A stretch of DNA of 64,000 bases from Flagellimonas okinawensis. Lineage in GTDB: Bacteria > Bacteroidota > Bacteroidia > Flavobacteriales > Flavobacteriaceae. Each line of letters begins with the position of its first letter. Within the stretch, counting starts at the first letter, position 1. Made by a program: the position numbers and the translations under genes. Location: NCBI RefSeq assembly GCF_029194005.1, contig NZ_JARFVA010000001.1, positions 310,001 through 374,000 of the forward strand, in the 5' to 3' direction. Below are positions 51,306-60,891 of this stretch, piece after piece. The notes beneath the pieces are model-generated. The model worked only from the letters and a program-made list of their open reading frames with translations, did no database searches and had not been told where the DNA came from.

Positions 51306-52496
51306 TTAGTTATCTCGCATAAAATCATCCACAAATTTCATCAATTCTTCTCCATGTAAATTTTTGGCCAAAACCTTACCTTCACTATCCAATAAAAAAT
51401 TAGCAGGTATGGTTTTTAATCGCAATGCATCCATAAAGGGATTTTGGTCCCCTTGTAAATGTGAGGCATGCAGCCATCGATGAGCTCCATCCCTTTCTAT
51501 TGCATTGTTCCAAGCTTTCTTGCTGCTCTCCAAGGCATAGGCCATAATCTGAAAACCTTTGTCCCCATATTTTTCCCAAAGCGGCACCAATACATTCCTA
51601 TTTTCTACCCTGCATGGTGCACACCAAGAAGCCCAAACATCTAACAATACCAATTTTTTTCCAGTGGTAACATCCGAAATGGAGGTTTCAGAACCATCCT
51701 TCATTGGAAATACAAGAGAAAGTATGGTGTCGTTGACCAAAATAGGAAGATTACTCTTGTCGGCTATTTGAGTAAGTTCTTTTACCCATTTATGTCCCGG
51801 GACAACTTTACTCCATTTATTGGACTGTGCGTAAACAAGTTCTGCAGTACGCTCGTAATCACCTTCAGGACTGGCCCATCTTAAAGCCATTAAAGCAGGA
51901 AGCAATTCTTCCGTGGAATCTGAAAAACCGATAAGTTCCTTCTGGAAATTGTACAATCTTTTTTCACGGTCCAGCAAATCTTTATCAGTTCCCCAATTTT
52001 TTGAATCATCTTCAAGATACTTTGTATAAGCAGAAAGCTTTAAATCCCTCAATTGTTCCATACGTTGGTTAGCAACAGAGGGGTCTCTAAAACGTAGGGT
52101 GGATTGAAATTTTGACATCTCTGCTTCAACAAAAAGTTTGCTGCCAGATTCGTAAACAAAGGGGAAATAGTTATCAGTTTGCGGGTTCGTGTTGACCAAC
52201 CTGTTTGCATATTTTTCATTTTGGGGCTGAACTACCAGCATCAATAAAGTATGCTCTTGAAAATCGGGGGCATCCTTGAACTGGAAATATCCATTCTTAT
52301 CCAATTCGGCAGAATCCAATACTTTACCAACAAAACTTTGGGCAACATCCATGTATTTATCAGGTTGTACCAAATAAACCTTAGGTTTCCAAGCATTATC
52401 ATCATGTCCTTTTATAGTGCCGGACAACCAAACAGATTCTCCACAGGATTGCATCAGGAGCAAGGAAAACAAACAGAGACGGAGCAAATTTTTCAT
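51306..52496 (-). CDS. TlpA-like thioredoxin lipoprotein
   Basis: About 397 residues from the ATG at 52496. Lipoprotein signal (Cys in LLMQSCGES), an N-terminal beta domain of the DUF4369 type (WLSGTIKGHDDNAWKPKVYLVQ), a helical middle, and a C-terminal thioredoxin fold with WCAPC in DVWASWCAPCRVEN near residue 292. Periplasmic or outer-membrane disulfide reductase of the TlpA/ResA group. Confidence 0.88.
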   Translation of the reverse strand: MKNLLRLCLFSLLLMQSCGESVWLSGTIKGHDDNAWKPKVYLVQPDKYMDVAQSFVGKVLDSAELDKNGYFQFKDAPDFQEHTLLMLVVQPQNEKYANRLVNTNPQTDNYFPFVYESGSKLFVEAEMSKFQSTLRFRDPSVANQRMEQLRDLKLSAYTKYLEDDSKNWGTDKDLLDREKRLYNFQKELIGFSDSTEELLPALMALRWASPEGDYERTAELVYAQSNKWSKVVPGHKWVKELTQIADKSNLPILVNDTILSLVFPMKDGSETSISDVTTGKKLVLLDVWASWCAPCRVENRNVLVPLWEKYGDKGFQIMAYALESSKKAWNNAIERDGAHRWLHASHLQGDQNPFMDALRLKTIPANFLLDSEGKVLAKNLHGEELMKFVDDFMRDN

Positions 52497-52645
52497 GTGT
52501 ATAAAATTAATCAATTCGAGGTATGATAACGCTCTTGGATAGGTCTACTATGTTTTTAATACCATTCAAAAAGCATTATTCTTTCCTAATCGGTTAATTC
52601 ATCCGAATTAATACGACCAAGGTAACAAGACCATATCGATTAAAT

Positions 52646-53020
52646 ATGACAAGAAAATCATTCTTTACGACAATACTTCGGATTGTTCCCGCTGTTATTT
52701 TATTGCAAACCCTATTTTTTAAATTCACGGCTGCACCTGAATCGGTTTACATATTTGAGAAACTTGGGCTCGAGCCATGGGGACGAATAGGACTAGGCAT
52801 ATTGGAGTTGATTATAGCCCTCTTAATACTTGTGCCAAAAACAACATGGCTTGGGGCATTATTGGGAATCGGGGTAATGGGAGGAGCCATTTTCTCACAT
52901 ATTTTTAAACTGGGCATTGTTGTGCAAAATGATGGCGGCATGTTGTTTATTCTTGCCTTGATTACCTTTTTTTGCTGTATTGCCCTGGTTTGGAAAAAAC
53001 GCAACAGCATTCCCTTTTAA
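52646..53020 (+). CDS. DoxX-family membrane protein
   Basis: 124 residues, four helices (about 10-26, 44-62, 68-88 and 98-118), with the DoxX-type LRIVPAVILLQTLFFKFTAAPE start and GLGILELIIALLILVP. Often electron-transfer or stress-linked, but function is unsettled in this group. Single gene. Confidence 0.85.
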   Translation: MTRKSFFTTILRIVPAVILLQTLFFKFTAAPESVYIFEKLGLEPWGRIGLGILELIIALLILVPKTTWLGALLGIGVMGGAIFSHIFKLGIVVQNDGGMLFILALITFFCCIALVWKKRNSIPF

Positions 53021-53087
53021 AGAACCATTGTGGAAAAATCAGATTAATACAATTTGAAGTGTATCTTGTGCACCTATAATTTAACCT

Positions 53088-54110
53088 ATGAGCACAGGAT
53101 ATTTTACTAAATACATTTACCATGTTAGTTTGGTTATTTGTGTATTCTTGGGCTTTAAAGGAATCGGACAAAGCGATTCAATTTCCATTGTCAATTATTC
53201 CGATAAAATAATCCTGAAGATCAATGTAGATACCAAAACCGATGAGTATTTCTACAAAAACAACGAAGAGAACACCCGACTGCATATAAAGCCAAACAAT
53301 AGGTATAGAATGTTCCTCTCTTTGGATTATGAATTTATTGGGGTTAGCGTAGGCTTTGTGCCAAAGTTTTTGGGAGCCAACCATGATGAAGATCTAAAAG
53401 GAGCATCTTCTTTTACGGATTATCAATTCCGGTTTTTTTTAGGAAGATGGGTACAAGGAATGTCGTTTGGTAAAATTACCGGATACTATGTCCAAAACAC
53501 CAATGATTATTTTCCTAATTGGACCGAGGGTATAGACCCCTATATTCAATTCAACAACCTTTATAGTAAAACATATGGCATGTCCACTTCCTATGTTTTT
53601 AACCCCGATTTCTCTTATCGCAATATTGTATACCAAAACGAATGGCAAAAACAGAGCAGCGGCAGTATTATCGGCAGTCTTTTTTACGATTACAACATAT
53701 TTGATCTTGGGGAAGCGGACGGTATTAATCGAGATAAGTTTTTTAACATTCGATTGTCCCCATCCTATTATTATACTTATGTGCTTCACCAAAACTGGTT
53801 TTTGTCCGGGAACCTGTCCCCTTCCTTGGGATTGAGATTTTCCAAGTCCGAAAGCGGAACCGATGGTATTATTACCGTAGAAAACAACACGTATATTACA
53901 AGGCAACTGGCAGCAGGGTTAAACCTTGGTTTTAGCTCTGAAAAGGTAATCTATGGTCTAAACATAAATTTTAGTGCGGATTGGTATAATGAAGACGATG
54001 CTTCGAGAACAGAGAACGATAAGTTTTATGGTCTTGTATATTTCGGTTATCGTTTTGATTCCCCTAGACCTGTTGCCAAATTATTTCATCCGAAAAAGAA
54101 AGACAACTAA
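53088..54110 (+). CDS. DUF4421 outer-membrane-like protein
   Basis: 340 residues, signal peptide (to about residue 27), then amphipathic beta strands with aromatic ends (YRMFLSLDYEFIGVSVGFVPKFLG, DYQFRFFLGRWVQGMSFGKITGYYVQN, KFYGLVYFGYRF). Matches the DUF4421 family of barrel-like proteins by layout and the FIGVSVGFVPKF motif. Function unknown. It is convergent with the antiporter gene. Confidence 0.8.
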   Translation: MSTGYFTKYIYHVSLVICVFLGFKGIGQSDSISIVNYSDKIILKINVDTKTDEYFYKNNEENTRLHIKPNNRYRMFLSLDYEFIGVSVGFVPKFLGANHDEDLKGASSFTDYQFRFFLGRWVQGMSFGKITGYYVQNTNDYFPNWTEGIDPYIQFNNLYSKTYGMSTSYVFNPDFSYRNIVYQNEWQKQSSGSIIGSLFYDYNIFDLGEADGINRDKFFNIRLSPSYYYTYVLHQNWFLSGNLSPSLGLRFSKSESGTDGIITVENNTYITRQLAAGLNLGFSSEKVIYGLNINFSADWYNEDDASRTENDKFYGLVYFGYRFDSPRPVAKLFHPKKKDN

Positions 54111-54131
54111 CTTGCCAGAAGAGGGGCATGC

Positions 54132-55628
54132 TTACTTCGTTGATTCCTCATTGGTTTCTTTTACCCTCTTCAAATGAAGGGAATCATAAACCTTGTCCAA
54201 GATCTCGACCTTATCCGTTAATACCACCAACTTGTCGTTAGCCTCAATTTTGGTCAATCCGTTTGGAGTAATATAGTTGCCATCTCGTTGGATCATGGCA
54301 ATGATTGCTTTTTTGGGAAAGTTCAAGTTCACAATTTTTACACCAGATGCCGGACAGGATTCACTAATGATGATTTCCTTCATTACTGCCTTGGGGTTTT
54401 CAGAAAGCAACTCATCCGTTGCAGAAAGGGGCTTAGCACTATCAGGCAACCCAACACCCAACCATTTTGCCACTAAGGACAACGTACTCCCTTGTATCAA
54501 CACCGAGGTCAGTGAAACAAAAAAAACAATGTTGAAAATACTGTTTGCCTTGTCTATTCCTGCCAAAAGTGGATAGGTCGCAAAAACTATGGGGACCGCT
54601 CCCCTTAACCCAACCCACGAAATATAAAATCTGCGTCTTAATTTCATCCGAAAGGGCAGCAAGGAAATCATAACAGCCAACGGACGCGCCACAAATATCA
54701 AAAACAAGGAAATCAACAAACCAACACCTATAAAAGGTACTATTTGGGTAGGAAAAACCAATAGACCCAGCGTTAAGAACAATACAATTTGCATAAGCCA
54801 CGCCAAACCATCGAACATCCGCATAATGGTTTTTTTATGGATCAGATTTTGATTGCCCAAGTAGACGGAACAGATATAAATGGCAAGGAAACCATTGCCC
54901 CCTATAAAATCTGTAGCCGAAAAGGTAATAAACATCAAAGCAATGGTAAGTACAGGATATAGCCCCTCAAAATCCAATCGTATTCTGTTGATGATGATCT
55001 TACTGAGTTTGCCAAAAAGAAACCCGGCCGTCCCACCCAAGACCATTTGAAGAAAAAACATGGGTAACACAGACAAGATGTTCTTTTCCGGAAACTGGAC
55101 CAAGGTCAAAAAAGCAATGGTAAGCACATAGGCCATTGGGTCGTTACTCCCACTTTCCAGCTCCAGCGTTGGTCTTAAATTCTTTTTTAAAGCAAGATTC
55201 TTACCCCTTAAAATGGAAAAAACCGCAGCCGCATCTGTGGATGATACAATAGCTCCCAGCAATAAACTTTCATAAAGTTCAAAGTCCGTGATCAAATACA
55301 CAAAGTACCCCAGGCCCACTGCAGTGAGCAATACCCCAACGGTAGAAAGGGCTATCCCTTCTTTAAGGACAGGTTTAACAGATTGCCAATTGGTATCCAG
55401 TCCACCAGAAAAAAGAATAAAGTTCAAAGATACTACCCCTACGAACTGTGCAATTTGTGGGTTATCAAAATAAATTCCCCCAATACCATCCGATCCGGCC
55501 AGCATTCCAATGGTCAAGAACAACAACAATGTGGGAATACCAAAACGATAGGTTGTTTTCCCGGCCAGGATACTTATCAGCAACAATACCGAACCTATTA
55601 AAATTATATTCTCTATAGTAATGTTCAT
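54132..55628 (-). CDS. K+/H+ antiporter, CPA1 type with TrkA-C domain
   Basis: 498 residues. Twelve or more helices (about 1-385) with the ion-site motif SSTDAAAVFSILRG (about residue 131) and the ELESGSNDP motif of NhaP/CvrA antiporters. Residues about 400-480 are a TrkA-C/RCK-C domain (GVKIVNLNFPKKAIIAMIQRDGNYITP), a cytosolic regulator. Likely potassium/proton exchange; the exact cation is inferred. Confidence 0.92.
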   Translation of the reverse strand: MNITIENIILIGSVLLLISILAGKTTYRFGIPTLLLFLTIGMLAGSDGIGGIYFDNPQIAQFVGVVSLNFILFSGGLDTNWQSVKPVLKEGIALSTVGVLLTAVGLGYFVYLITDFELYESLLLGAIVSSTDAAAVFSILRGKNLALKKNLRPTLELESGSNDPMAYVLTIAFLTLVQFPEKNILSVLPMFFLQMVLGGTAGFLFGKLSKIIINRIRLDFEGLYPVLTIALMFITFSATDFIGGNGFLAIYICSVYLGNQNLIHKKTIMRMFDGLAWLMQIVLFLTLGLLVFPTQIVPFIGVGLLISLFLIFVARPLAVMISLLPFRMKLRRRFYISWVGLRGAVPIVFATYPLLAGIDKANSIFNIVFFVSLTSVLIQGSTLSLVAKWLGVGLPDSAKPLSATDELLSENPKAVMKEIIISESCPASGVKIVNLNFPKKAIIAMIQRDGNYITPNGLTKIEANDKLVVLTDKVEILDKVYDSLHLKRVKETNEESTK

Positions 55629-56016
55629 GGAGTGATGGTGAAAAAGGATTTGAGGTAATTATATAATCTAAAGGCTAACGGCACTTTCAAAACCCCGCTT
55701 TTTCAGAATGGCAAAGTTAATCGAATCTGTCTGATTTCTTACCAAGCTCATCATCGGTTGTATCATAATTAAAGTATGCGTTAAGCAAGAAATCAATGAA
55801 TTACTCCACTTTTTCAAATTGAACACATGTTCGTTCAAACACCCAAAAAGAACGTTTAAAAGCATTTTAGTGGCTATTTGGGTGTTAAACACCGAAAAAA
55901 TATTCGATAAAATGCACTTTTTAGTCGTTAAAAGTAAAAACCTATGAAAAATTGATAAGTATCCCATCCGATTGTTTTTGATCTTTGTCATGTATTAACC
56001 CCCAAATCTATACATC
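55629..56016. other. Non-coding leader region before the PD40 gene
   Basis: About 390 bases. A 107-codon minus-strand frame at 55668-55991 has no recognisable product and poor codon character, so it is treated as chance. The end of this gap holds CCCAAATCTAT (56001-56011), shared exactly with 57240-57250. Confidence 0.45.
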
Positions 56017-56865
56017 ATGACACGTTCAATTATTTACAGCCTACTTATTTCAGGAATGATACTTGCCAGCCAGAATACTTTTGCACAGGCAAATGAAAAA
56101 ATGATCAACGACACCATGGACGGAAGTGTTTCCACAATAGATGGTTATGTACCCTCCATGTCTATTACTAAAGACGGCAAAACAGCCTACTTCAGTAAAG
56201 GAACTTATGAAAAACCACTTTATGGTGTGTTTTCGAAAAAAGAATTGATTTACCATGTTTACCGTGCCGAAAACATTAACGGTGAATGGACAAACATTAC
56301 AAAATTGGATGTATGCCCTAAACACTATTCGGCCAAACACCCCACAGTTACCGCAGATGGATCTCGTTTGTTCTTTGCGTCCAATATGAAGGGGACCTAT
56401 GGTAAATACGACATTTATGTTGCGGATATCGCTGCCGATGGTTCCATTGGCGTTTCCAAGAACCTTGGCCCTAAAGTAAATACCAAGGAAGATGAACTTT
56501 ACCCAAGTATTTACAACGAAACCTTATTGTTCTTTGCTTCAGAAGGCAGAGATGGCTTCGGTGGATTGGACCTTTACGCCTCCCAGGTAGTCAAAAACAC
56601 ATTGACCACCTCGGTTAACTTGGGTGCTCACATAAATAGCAACAGCGATGAGTATGCCATTCAGTTGAGCCCGGAGAAAAAAATGGGATTTGTAGTCTCC
56701 AATAGAGGATTCAACAATACCGTATCACAATATACTGTAGCATACGGACGTTCAAGTAAGCAGGGTCAGTACAACGATGTTGCTGAAAGAAATGCAGGAC
56801 TCCAAACCGTTATGAATGAAGAAGCCTACGAGTATGTAGACACCTCATTCCAAGACGAACAATAA
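56017..56865 (+). CDS. Secreted PD40 propeller protein
   Basis: 282 residues, signal peptide (to about residue 24, NTFAQ). PD40 blades are clear: YVPSMSITKDGKTAYFSKG, HPTVTADGSRLFFASNMKG, LYPSIYNETLLFFASEGRDGFGGLDLYAS and YAIQLSPEKKMGFVVSNRG. This is the propeller found in front of OmpA-like domains in larger flavobacterial proteins, but here alone. It may form part of a gliding or secretion apparatus, which is only a suggestion. Confidence 0.85.
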   Translation: MTRSIIYSLLISGMILASQNTFAQANEKMINDTMDGSVSTIDGYVPSMSITKDGKTAYFSKGTYEKPLYGVFSKKELIYHVYRAENINGEWTNITKLDVCPKHYSAKHPTVTADGSRLFFASNMKGTYGKYDIYVADIAADGSIGVSKNLGPKVNTKEDELYPSIYNETLLFFASEGRDGFGGLDLYASQVVKNTLTTSVNLGAHINSNSDEYAIQLSPEKKMGFVVSNRGFNNTVSQYTVAYGRSSKQGQYNDVAERNAGLQTVMNEEAYEYVDTSFQDEQ

Positions 56866-57256
56866 TAACTGATACTAACTACTTATTGAATCGGTCAAAA
56901 AAACCTGAAGTGTCCAATGATGTTGTTTCATAGCCGAGTTTCGAAACACTCATGACCATGATAAGAAAGACAGGGGGAAACTGACAGACTATCATAGAAA
57001 GCGGGTTGTATTATTTCAATCTGACCGATTTACACCAAGAATAGGATGCTGATGGGACGGCATCCTATTTTTTTATTCAATATTTTGTATATCAGTATTT
57101 TACAATTACAAATAAGCCCCTTACTCCTTCCTTGTTACAGCTTAATGGATTTTATGAAAAGTGCAGTTGAACGAAAAACATTACAAAAGTTCCGCTCGAT
57201 AGTTAAAAAATCATAATTTAACTCTTGAAATAATACAATCCCAAATCTATTAAGTC
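56866..57256. other. Non-coding region with terminator
   Basis: About 390 bases. A strong hairpin AATAGGATGC / GCATCCTATT (57040-57069) with a T run ends the PD40 transcript. The rest is AT-rich with no gene recognised; the end holds the CCCAAATCTAT leader word of the small frame at 57257. Confidence 0.5.
57040..57074 (+). terminator. Terminator after the PD40 gene
   Basis: 10-bp perfect arms AATAGGATGC / GCATCCTATT, 10-base loop, then TTTTTT. It lies 175 bases after the stop, so the transcript has a long 3' tail. Confidence 0.8.
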
Positions 57257-57322
57257 ATGAACAAAAACTACAACACTCGAAAAAAAGGCGTCCCAAAACC
57301 TCTTTTCACTTTACTTTTTTAG
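57257..57322 (+). CDS. Possible 21-residue leader peptide
   Basis: ATG at 57257, TAG at 57320-57322. The product is short and basic (MNKNYNTRKKGVPKP start, FTLLF end). CCCAAATCTAT lies 7 bases before the ATG, exactly as CCCAAATCTAT precedes the PD40 gene at 56017, and a weaker CCCCCTAATCTTTC stands before the regulator at 57552. Could be a small protein or a regulatory upstream frame. Support is positional only. Confidence 0.3.
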   Translation: MNKNYNTRKKGVPKPLFTLLF

Positions 57323-57551
57323 CGAGGACAACCTCAACTAAACACAAATTTTAGTACTTAATCCCACACGGGATTACACCCATTTTTGAAGTAAATCAAA
57401 ATGAGTAGCTATTGTTATTGCCCTTAGGCAATACGGTATTTCCCTTTTGATTTATCCCAACTTTAAAAAATGCGGAGAAGGACATTTATGTCCAAAACTT
57501 AACCTACGAATTATTTGATGAAACAAAATTTACCCCCTAATCTTTCTTATC

Positions 57552-58196
57552 ATGAAAAAGCATGTTTTAAAAATTGCCATCATCGACAACGATGATTTGC
57601 TCGGCGGTATTTATAGGCAATATTTCCAAGAATGTGAGGATTATGAACTACAAGGCGTTTACAGCTCGGTTCATGCCCTGCTCTCCAATTTTGGCCGTTC
57701 CCATCCAGATATTATCATCTGTGAGGCCATGCTCAACGGAATTTCAGGCATCGATGGACTAGAATATTTCTATCGAAAAAACAAAGACCTCAAAGTGCTT
57801 ATGATGAGCCAAAAAAATGATTTTAAGCTCATTAAAGAAGCATTTAAAAAAGGTGCCAGTGGCTATCTGATCAAACCAATGACCAAAGAGCGTTTGTTCA
57901 ATGCCCTTGACACCCTAAGTCAGCATGGGATAGCCTTGGAGCTTGATGTAGCCAAGAAAATCATCGACTCTTTCCAGACAAAGTCTTTTGATGTATTCTC
58001 TAAAAAGGAGAATGAGATCATAGAATTGCTAACCCAAGGATTTACGTATAAAATGATTGCGGACAAGCTATTTGTAACACCTAGCGCCGTGAATTTTCAT
58101 ATACAGAACATTTATGTAAAGTTGAACGTGAATTCCAAATCGGAAGCTTTACAAAAACTAAAAGAAATGGAAATGCGGCAGTTGAACGCGGCTTAA
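57552..58196 (+). CDS. LuxR-type response regulator with Glu at the phosphorylation site
   Basis: 214 residues: a receiver-like domain (about 5-125) and a GerE HTH (FSKKENEIIELLTQGFTYKMIADKLFVTPSAVNFHIQNIYVKL). The usual phospho-Asp in the VxLLDxxMP position is Glu58 in HPDIIICEAMLNGISGIDGL, while the acidic pocket (IDNDD) and the Lys in GYLIKPMT are kept. Glu there often mimics the phosphorylated state, so the protein may be active without a kinase. No kinase gene adjoins it. Confidence 0.9.
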   Translation: MKKHVLKIAIIDNDDLLGGIYRQYFQECEDYELQGVYSSVHALLSNFGRSHPDIIICEAMLNGISGIDGLEYFYRKNKDLKVLMMSQKNDFKLIKEAFKKGASGYLIKPMTKERLFNALDTLSQHGIALELDVAKKIIDSFQTKSFDVFSKKENEIIELLTQGFTYKMIADKLFVTPSAVNFHIQNIYVKLNVNSKSEALQKLKEMEMRQLNAA

Positions 58197-58216
58197 GCCA
58201 GAAACTTCCACTAAAC

Positions 58217-58247
58217 AAAAAACCCTGACCATTTAGTCAGGGTTTTT
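58217..58247. terminator. Bidirectional terminator
   Basis: AAAAAACCCTGAC / GTCAGGGTTTTT hairpin between the plus-strand regulator (stop 58196) and the minus-strand TonB-plug protein (stop 58280). Confidence 0.8.
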
Positions 58248-58279
58248 AAATTTAATACTTTATTGGACTAGTAAATTTT

Positions 58280-60694
58280 CTAAAAGACATCGCTTGATCC
58301 CCCTATTTTTCCATCCGCAGAAATTGCACTCGCCTCAATTTTGATTGAAGAAGCGTTCTCTGGAACAACCAATTTAACAATAACCTCTCCGTTTTCATCT
58401 GTTTCTACATTTGGGTTCCAATACAATAGATTCATTTTGTCTTTCTTTCTTTTGGGTAGCCCCTTTTTGAATTCCCTAAAATCAAATACAGGCTCGTATC
58501 CATCAAAAGTTAATTGGCTATCCTTTCGAGGAACATGCTCAAGTTCGTTCCCCTTCCGGGTATATATCATAAATACACCACCAGAGCCCCTACTGCCATA
58601 TATTGATGCCTCAGGTCCTTTCAACAACTCTATTCGTTCAATATCCCTGTCATTCGCCAGGGCCATAATTTCAAGCAAGGGACTCGATGAACTTGTACCC
58701 ATATGAGTGGCAGCTCCTTCTTGGGACAAAGGAAATCCATCCAAAACCCAAAGAATAGGGCCTGTACCACCCAAAATACGTGCGTAAGGATTCAATGTTT
58801 CCGCACCTCCTACAACAACTCCTGGTAACTCAGCTAACAACTGGAACAAACTTTTTGGCTTATCAAAATCTTGGAAGTTGACCCTATTTGGCGGCACATC
58901 TATCCCATAAAGTGATGGGGATTGTTTTTTTTGTGCTATGCCTTTTTCAACCACTTCGACTTCTTCCAGTTCAATGGTCTTTTCCGATTCATCCCGATTA
59001 AATGGTTTTGCAACCATGGTTTGGTCATTGACTTTTTTCTCTTGCCGAATCTCCATGTTGGGAACTAATACATTTTTCTCCTTTTCCACCATATTGAATG
59101 GCACAATCTTGACCAATCTCGATTTAAGGTCCTTGCCTTTTGTCCTAGCAACCAATGTTGCTTTACCTTCTATGTGAATATCTTTCAGTTTAATTACGCC
59201 TTGGGCATCTGTCCAAGCTTCTCCGACCCAAACATCTTTCTCGCTTGTTGCGACCAATTGAATTTTTGTATTGCTCAAAAGAGTATTGTTCAAATCGTAG
59301 GTGTGCCCAATAATTTCCAATCCTTTTTGAAATGAAAACCTTAAGCCATCGTTCTTGATTCTGCTCAACGCTAGAGACTCTTCTTCTGTTGCGGACAACA
59401 ACAATTCAAGATCCTTAATAAATGCCTGCTTTCGATAGCTTGAGGTATTACTGCTATTTGAGATATGAGTCAACTCAAACAGGTCCGTTTGTTCGACAAT
59501 ATCCTTACTTGAATTCTCTTTAGAATCAGGGTTTAGCTGATTTACACTGATGGCCAACCTTGTTTTAACAGGGGTATCATCAAGATCCTTTACTTTAATT
59601 TTATAAGTTTTGGAGTCCGTTTCGATATCCACACCTATCTGTTCAATATCCACTTGGAGTTCATTTGAGGCAATCCAGATTGGTCTTTTTGCTATTTCGG
59701 AACCTAGGTTATCCATCAACTTTAAAGTAAAAACACCTGGTGGAAAATTGGCTTTGGAGAGCTCTACATCCAACATGCTTTTCTTTGAGAAATTCAACTT
59801 CTTTTCAAAATACTTTATCCCGCCTGATTCACCTATCAGAGTAACCTCTTGTCCTAAGACTTGGCCCGAGGCAGTCACTCGTATTTTGGCAAACTCCTTA
59901 GCTAGATTATTCACATGTAAAAGATAACCCTCGGTCCCTGCATTTGGAATTGGATATAAGCTTCCATCTTCCAACTCAAGTTGATATTTTTCACCCTCGT
60001 AAGGTTCAAAAATAGCCGTACCCAAACCTGCTGCATAGAAAGACACCTTAGAGACTACCTGATTATCCTTATTTACTATTCGACCTTCCTGTGTGTTTTC
60101 AAAGGATTGATTTTTAAGGACTTTCAACACTATTCTATTCCTAAATCCATTTATAAGTGTTCCACCCTCTGGTATGATCGAAACCTCAGAACCTCCATTA
60201 AGTTTATGTTCGTCATTTACCTCTCCTACTTGAATTTGTGACCACGCCATAAAGTCCGAACCATAGTTTTGAGACCATCGAGTAAAGGCTTTAACAGTAT
60301 ACATTCCGGAAACAATTTTTCCAGGAAGGTTAAGTTGTCCCTGTACCTCTCCATTCACTATTTTATGGGCTTGTTGTTTCAACAAAACTCCTTCTTCATC
60401 CAACAATTCAACATTCAAAACGCCGCTCTTACCATTCCTATTAAGTTGGTTTTCTGAAGAGATATATGCTTTAAAAAAAACAGGGGTTTTAGTATCCACT
60501 TGTTTGTTCGCAACTTGAAGCAATACACGTTCTGGCCACATGGCCAATGAATCTTGAAAACTATCCTGAAAATTAAACGAGAAGTCTTTCCAAGGAGCGT
60601 CGTTGCGAAATTGAACTGAGTTTTGCGCAGAGCCCACGACTAAGGAGAAGATTGTTGCTAAAATTAACAAGTACACTCTACAATTACTTTCCAT
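58280..60694 (-). CDS. TonB-dependent receptor plug-domain protein without barrel
   Basis: 804 residues. Signal peptide, then macroglobulin-like beta domains (about 40-530: VFFKAYISSENQLN, GMYTVKAFTRWSQNYG, FPPGVFTLKLMDNLGS), a TonB plug domain (about 605-725: SLFQLLAELPGVVVGG, GPILWVLDGFPL, RDIERIELLKGPEASIYGSRGSGGVFMIYT), and a short C-terminal NPNVETDENGEVIVKLVVPENASSIKIEA segment like alpha-2-macroglobulin ends. No 22-strand barrel follows, so it is not a normal SusC transporter. Full length with its own stop. Perhaps a periplasmic partner that engages a barrel protein. Confidence 0.85.
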   Translation of the reverse strand: MESNCRVYLLILATIFSLVVGSAQNSVQFRNDAPWKDFSFNFQDSFQDSLAMWPERVLLQVANKQVDTKTPVFFKAYISSENQLNRNGKSGVLNVELLDEEGVLLKQQAHKIVNGEVQGQLNLPGKIVSGMYTVKAFTRWSQNYGSDFMAWSQIQVGEVNDEHKLNGGSEVSIIPEGGTLINGFRNRIVLKVLKNQSFENTQEGRIVNKDNQVVSKVSFYAAGLGTAIFEPYEGEKYQLELEDGSLYPIPNAGTEGYLLHVNNLAKEFAKIRVTASGQVLGQEVTLIGESGGIKYFEKKLNFSKKSMLDVELSKANFPPGVFTLKLMDNLGSEIAKRPIWIASNELQVDIEQIGVDIETDSKTYKIKVKDLDDTPVKTRLAISVNQLNPDSKENSSKDIVEQTDLFELTHISNSSNTSSYRKQAFIKDLELLLSATEEESLALSRIKNDGLRFSFQKGLEIIGHTYDLNNTLLSNTKIQLVATSEKDVWVGEAWTDAQGVIKLKDIHIEGKATLVARTKGKDLKSRLVKIVPFNMVEKEKNVLVPNMEIRQEKKVNDQTMVAKPFNRDESEKTIELEEVEVVEKGIAQKKQSPSLYGIDVPPNRVNFQDFDKPKSLFQLLAELPGVVVGGAETLNPYARILGGTGPILWVLDGFPLSQEGAATHMGTSSSSPLLEIMALANDRDIERIELLKGPEASIYGSRGSGGVFMIYTRKGNELEHVPRKDSQLTFDGYEPVFDFREFKKGLPKRKKDKMNLLYWNPNVETDENGEVIVKLVVPENASSIKIEASAISADGKIGGSSDVF

Positions 60695-60836
60695 TACTTT
60701 AATTACATGGTTTACAAATACTGGGCGAACTTTGAATAATGAAGGGTGATTACCTCAACCTCAATTGATATTCCTAAATATACAGAAAAAACAGCTACCT
60801 GACTTTTGCCCTATTGCGATACAATATCCTGATAAA

Positions 60837-60868
60837 CAAAAAACCCCGGCGAAATCGCCAGGGTTTTT
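60837..60868. terminator. Terminator after dnaK
   Basis: AAAAACCCCGGCG / CGCCAGGGTTTTT with one mismatch, 24 bases after the minus-strand dnaK stop. Confidence 0.8.
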
Positions 60869-60891
60869 CTATGTATTAAAACGTAAATGAA

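Noticed and set aside
55668..55991. 107-codon minus-strand frame before the PD40 gene
   Set aside because: Ile/Lys/Phe/Ser-rich chance sequence without family or signal features, in the leader region of a plus-strand gene.
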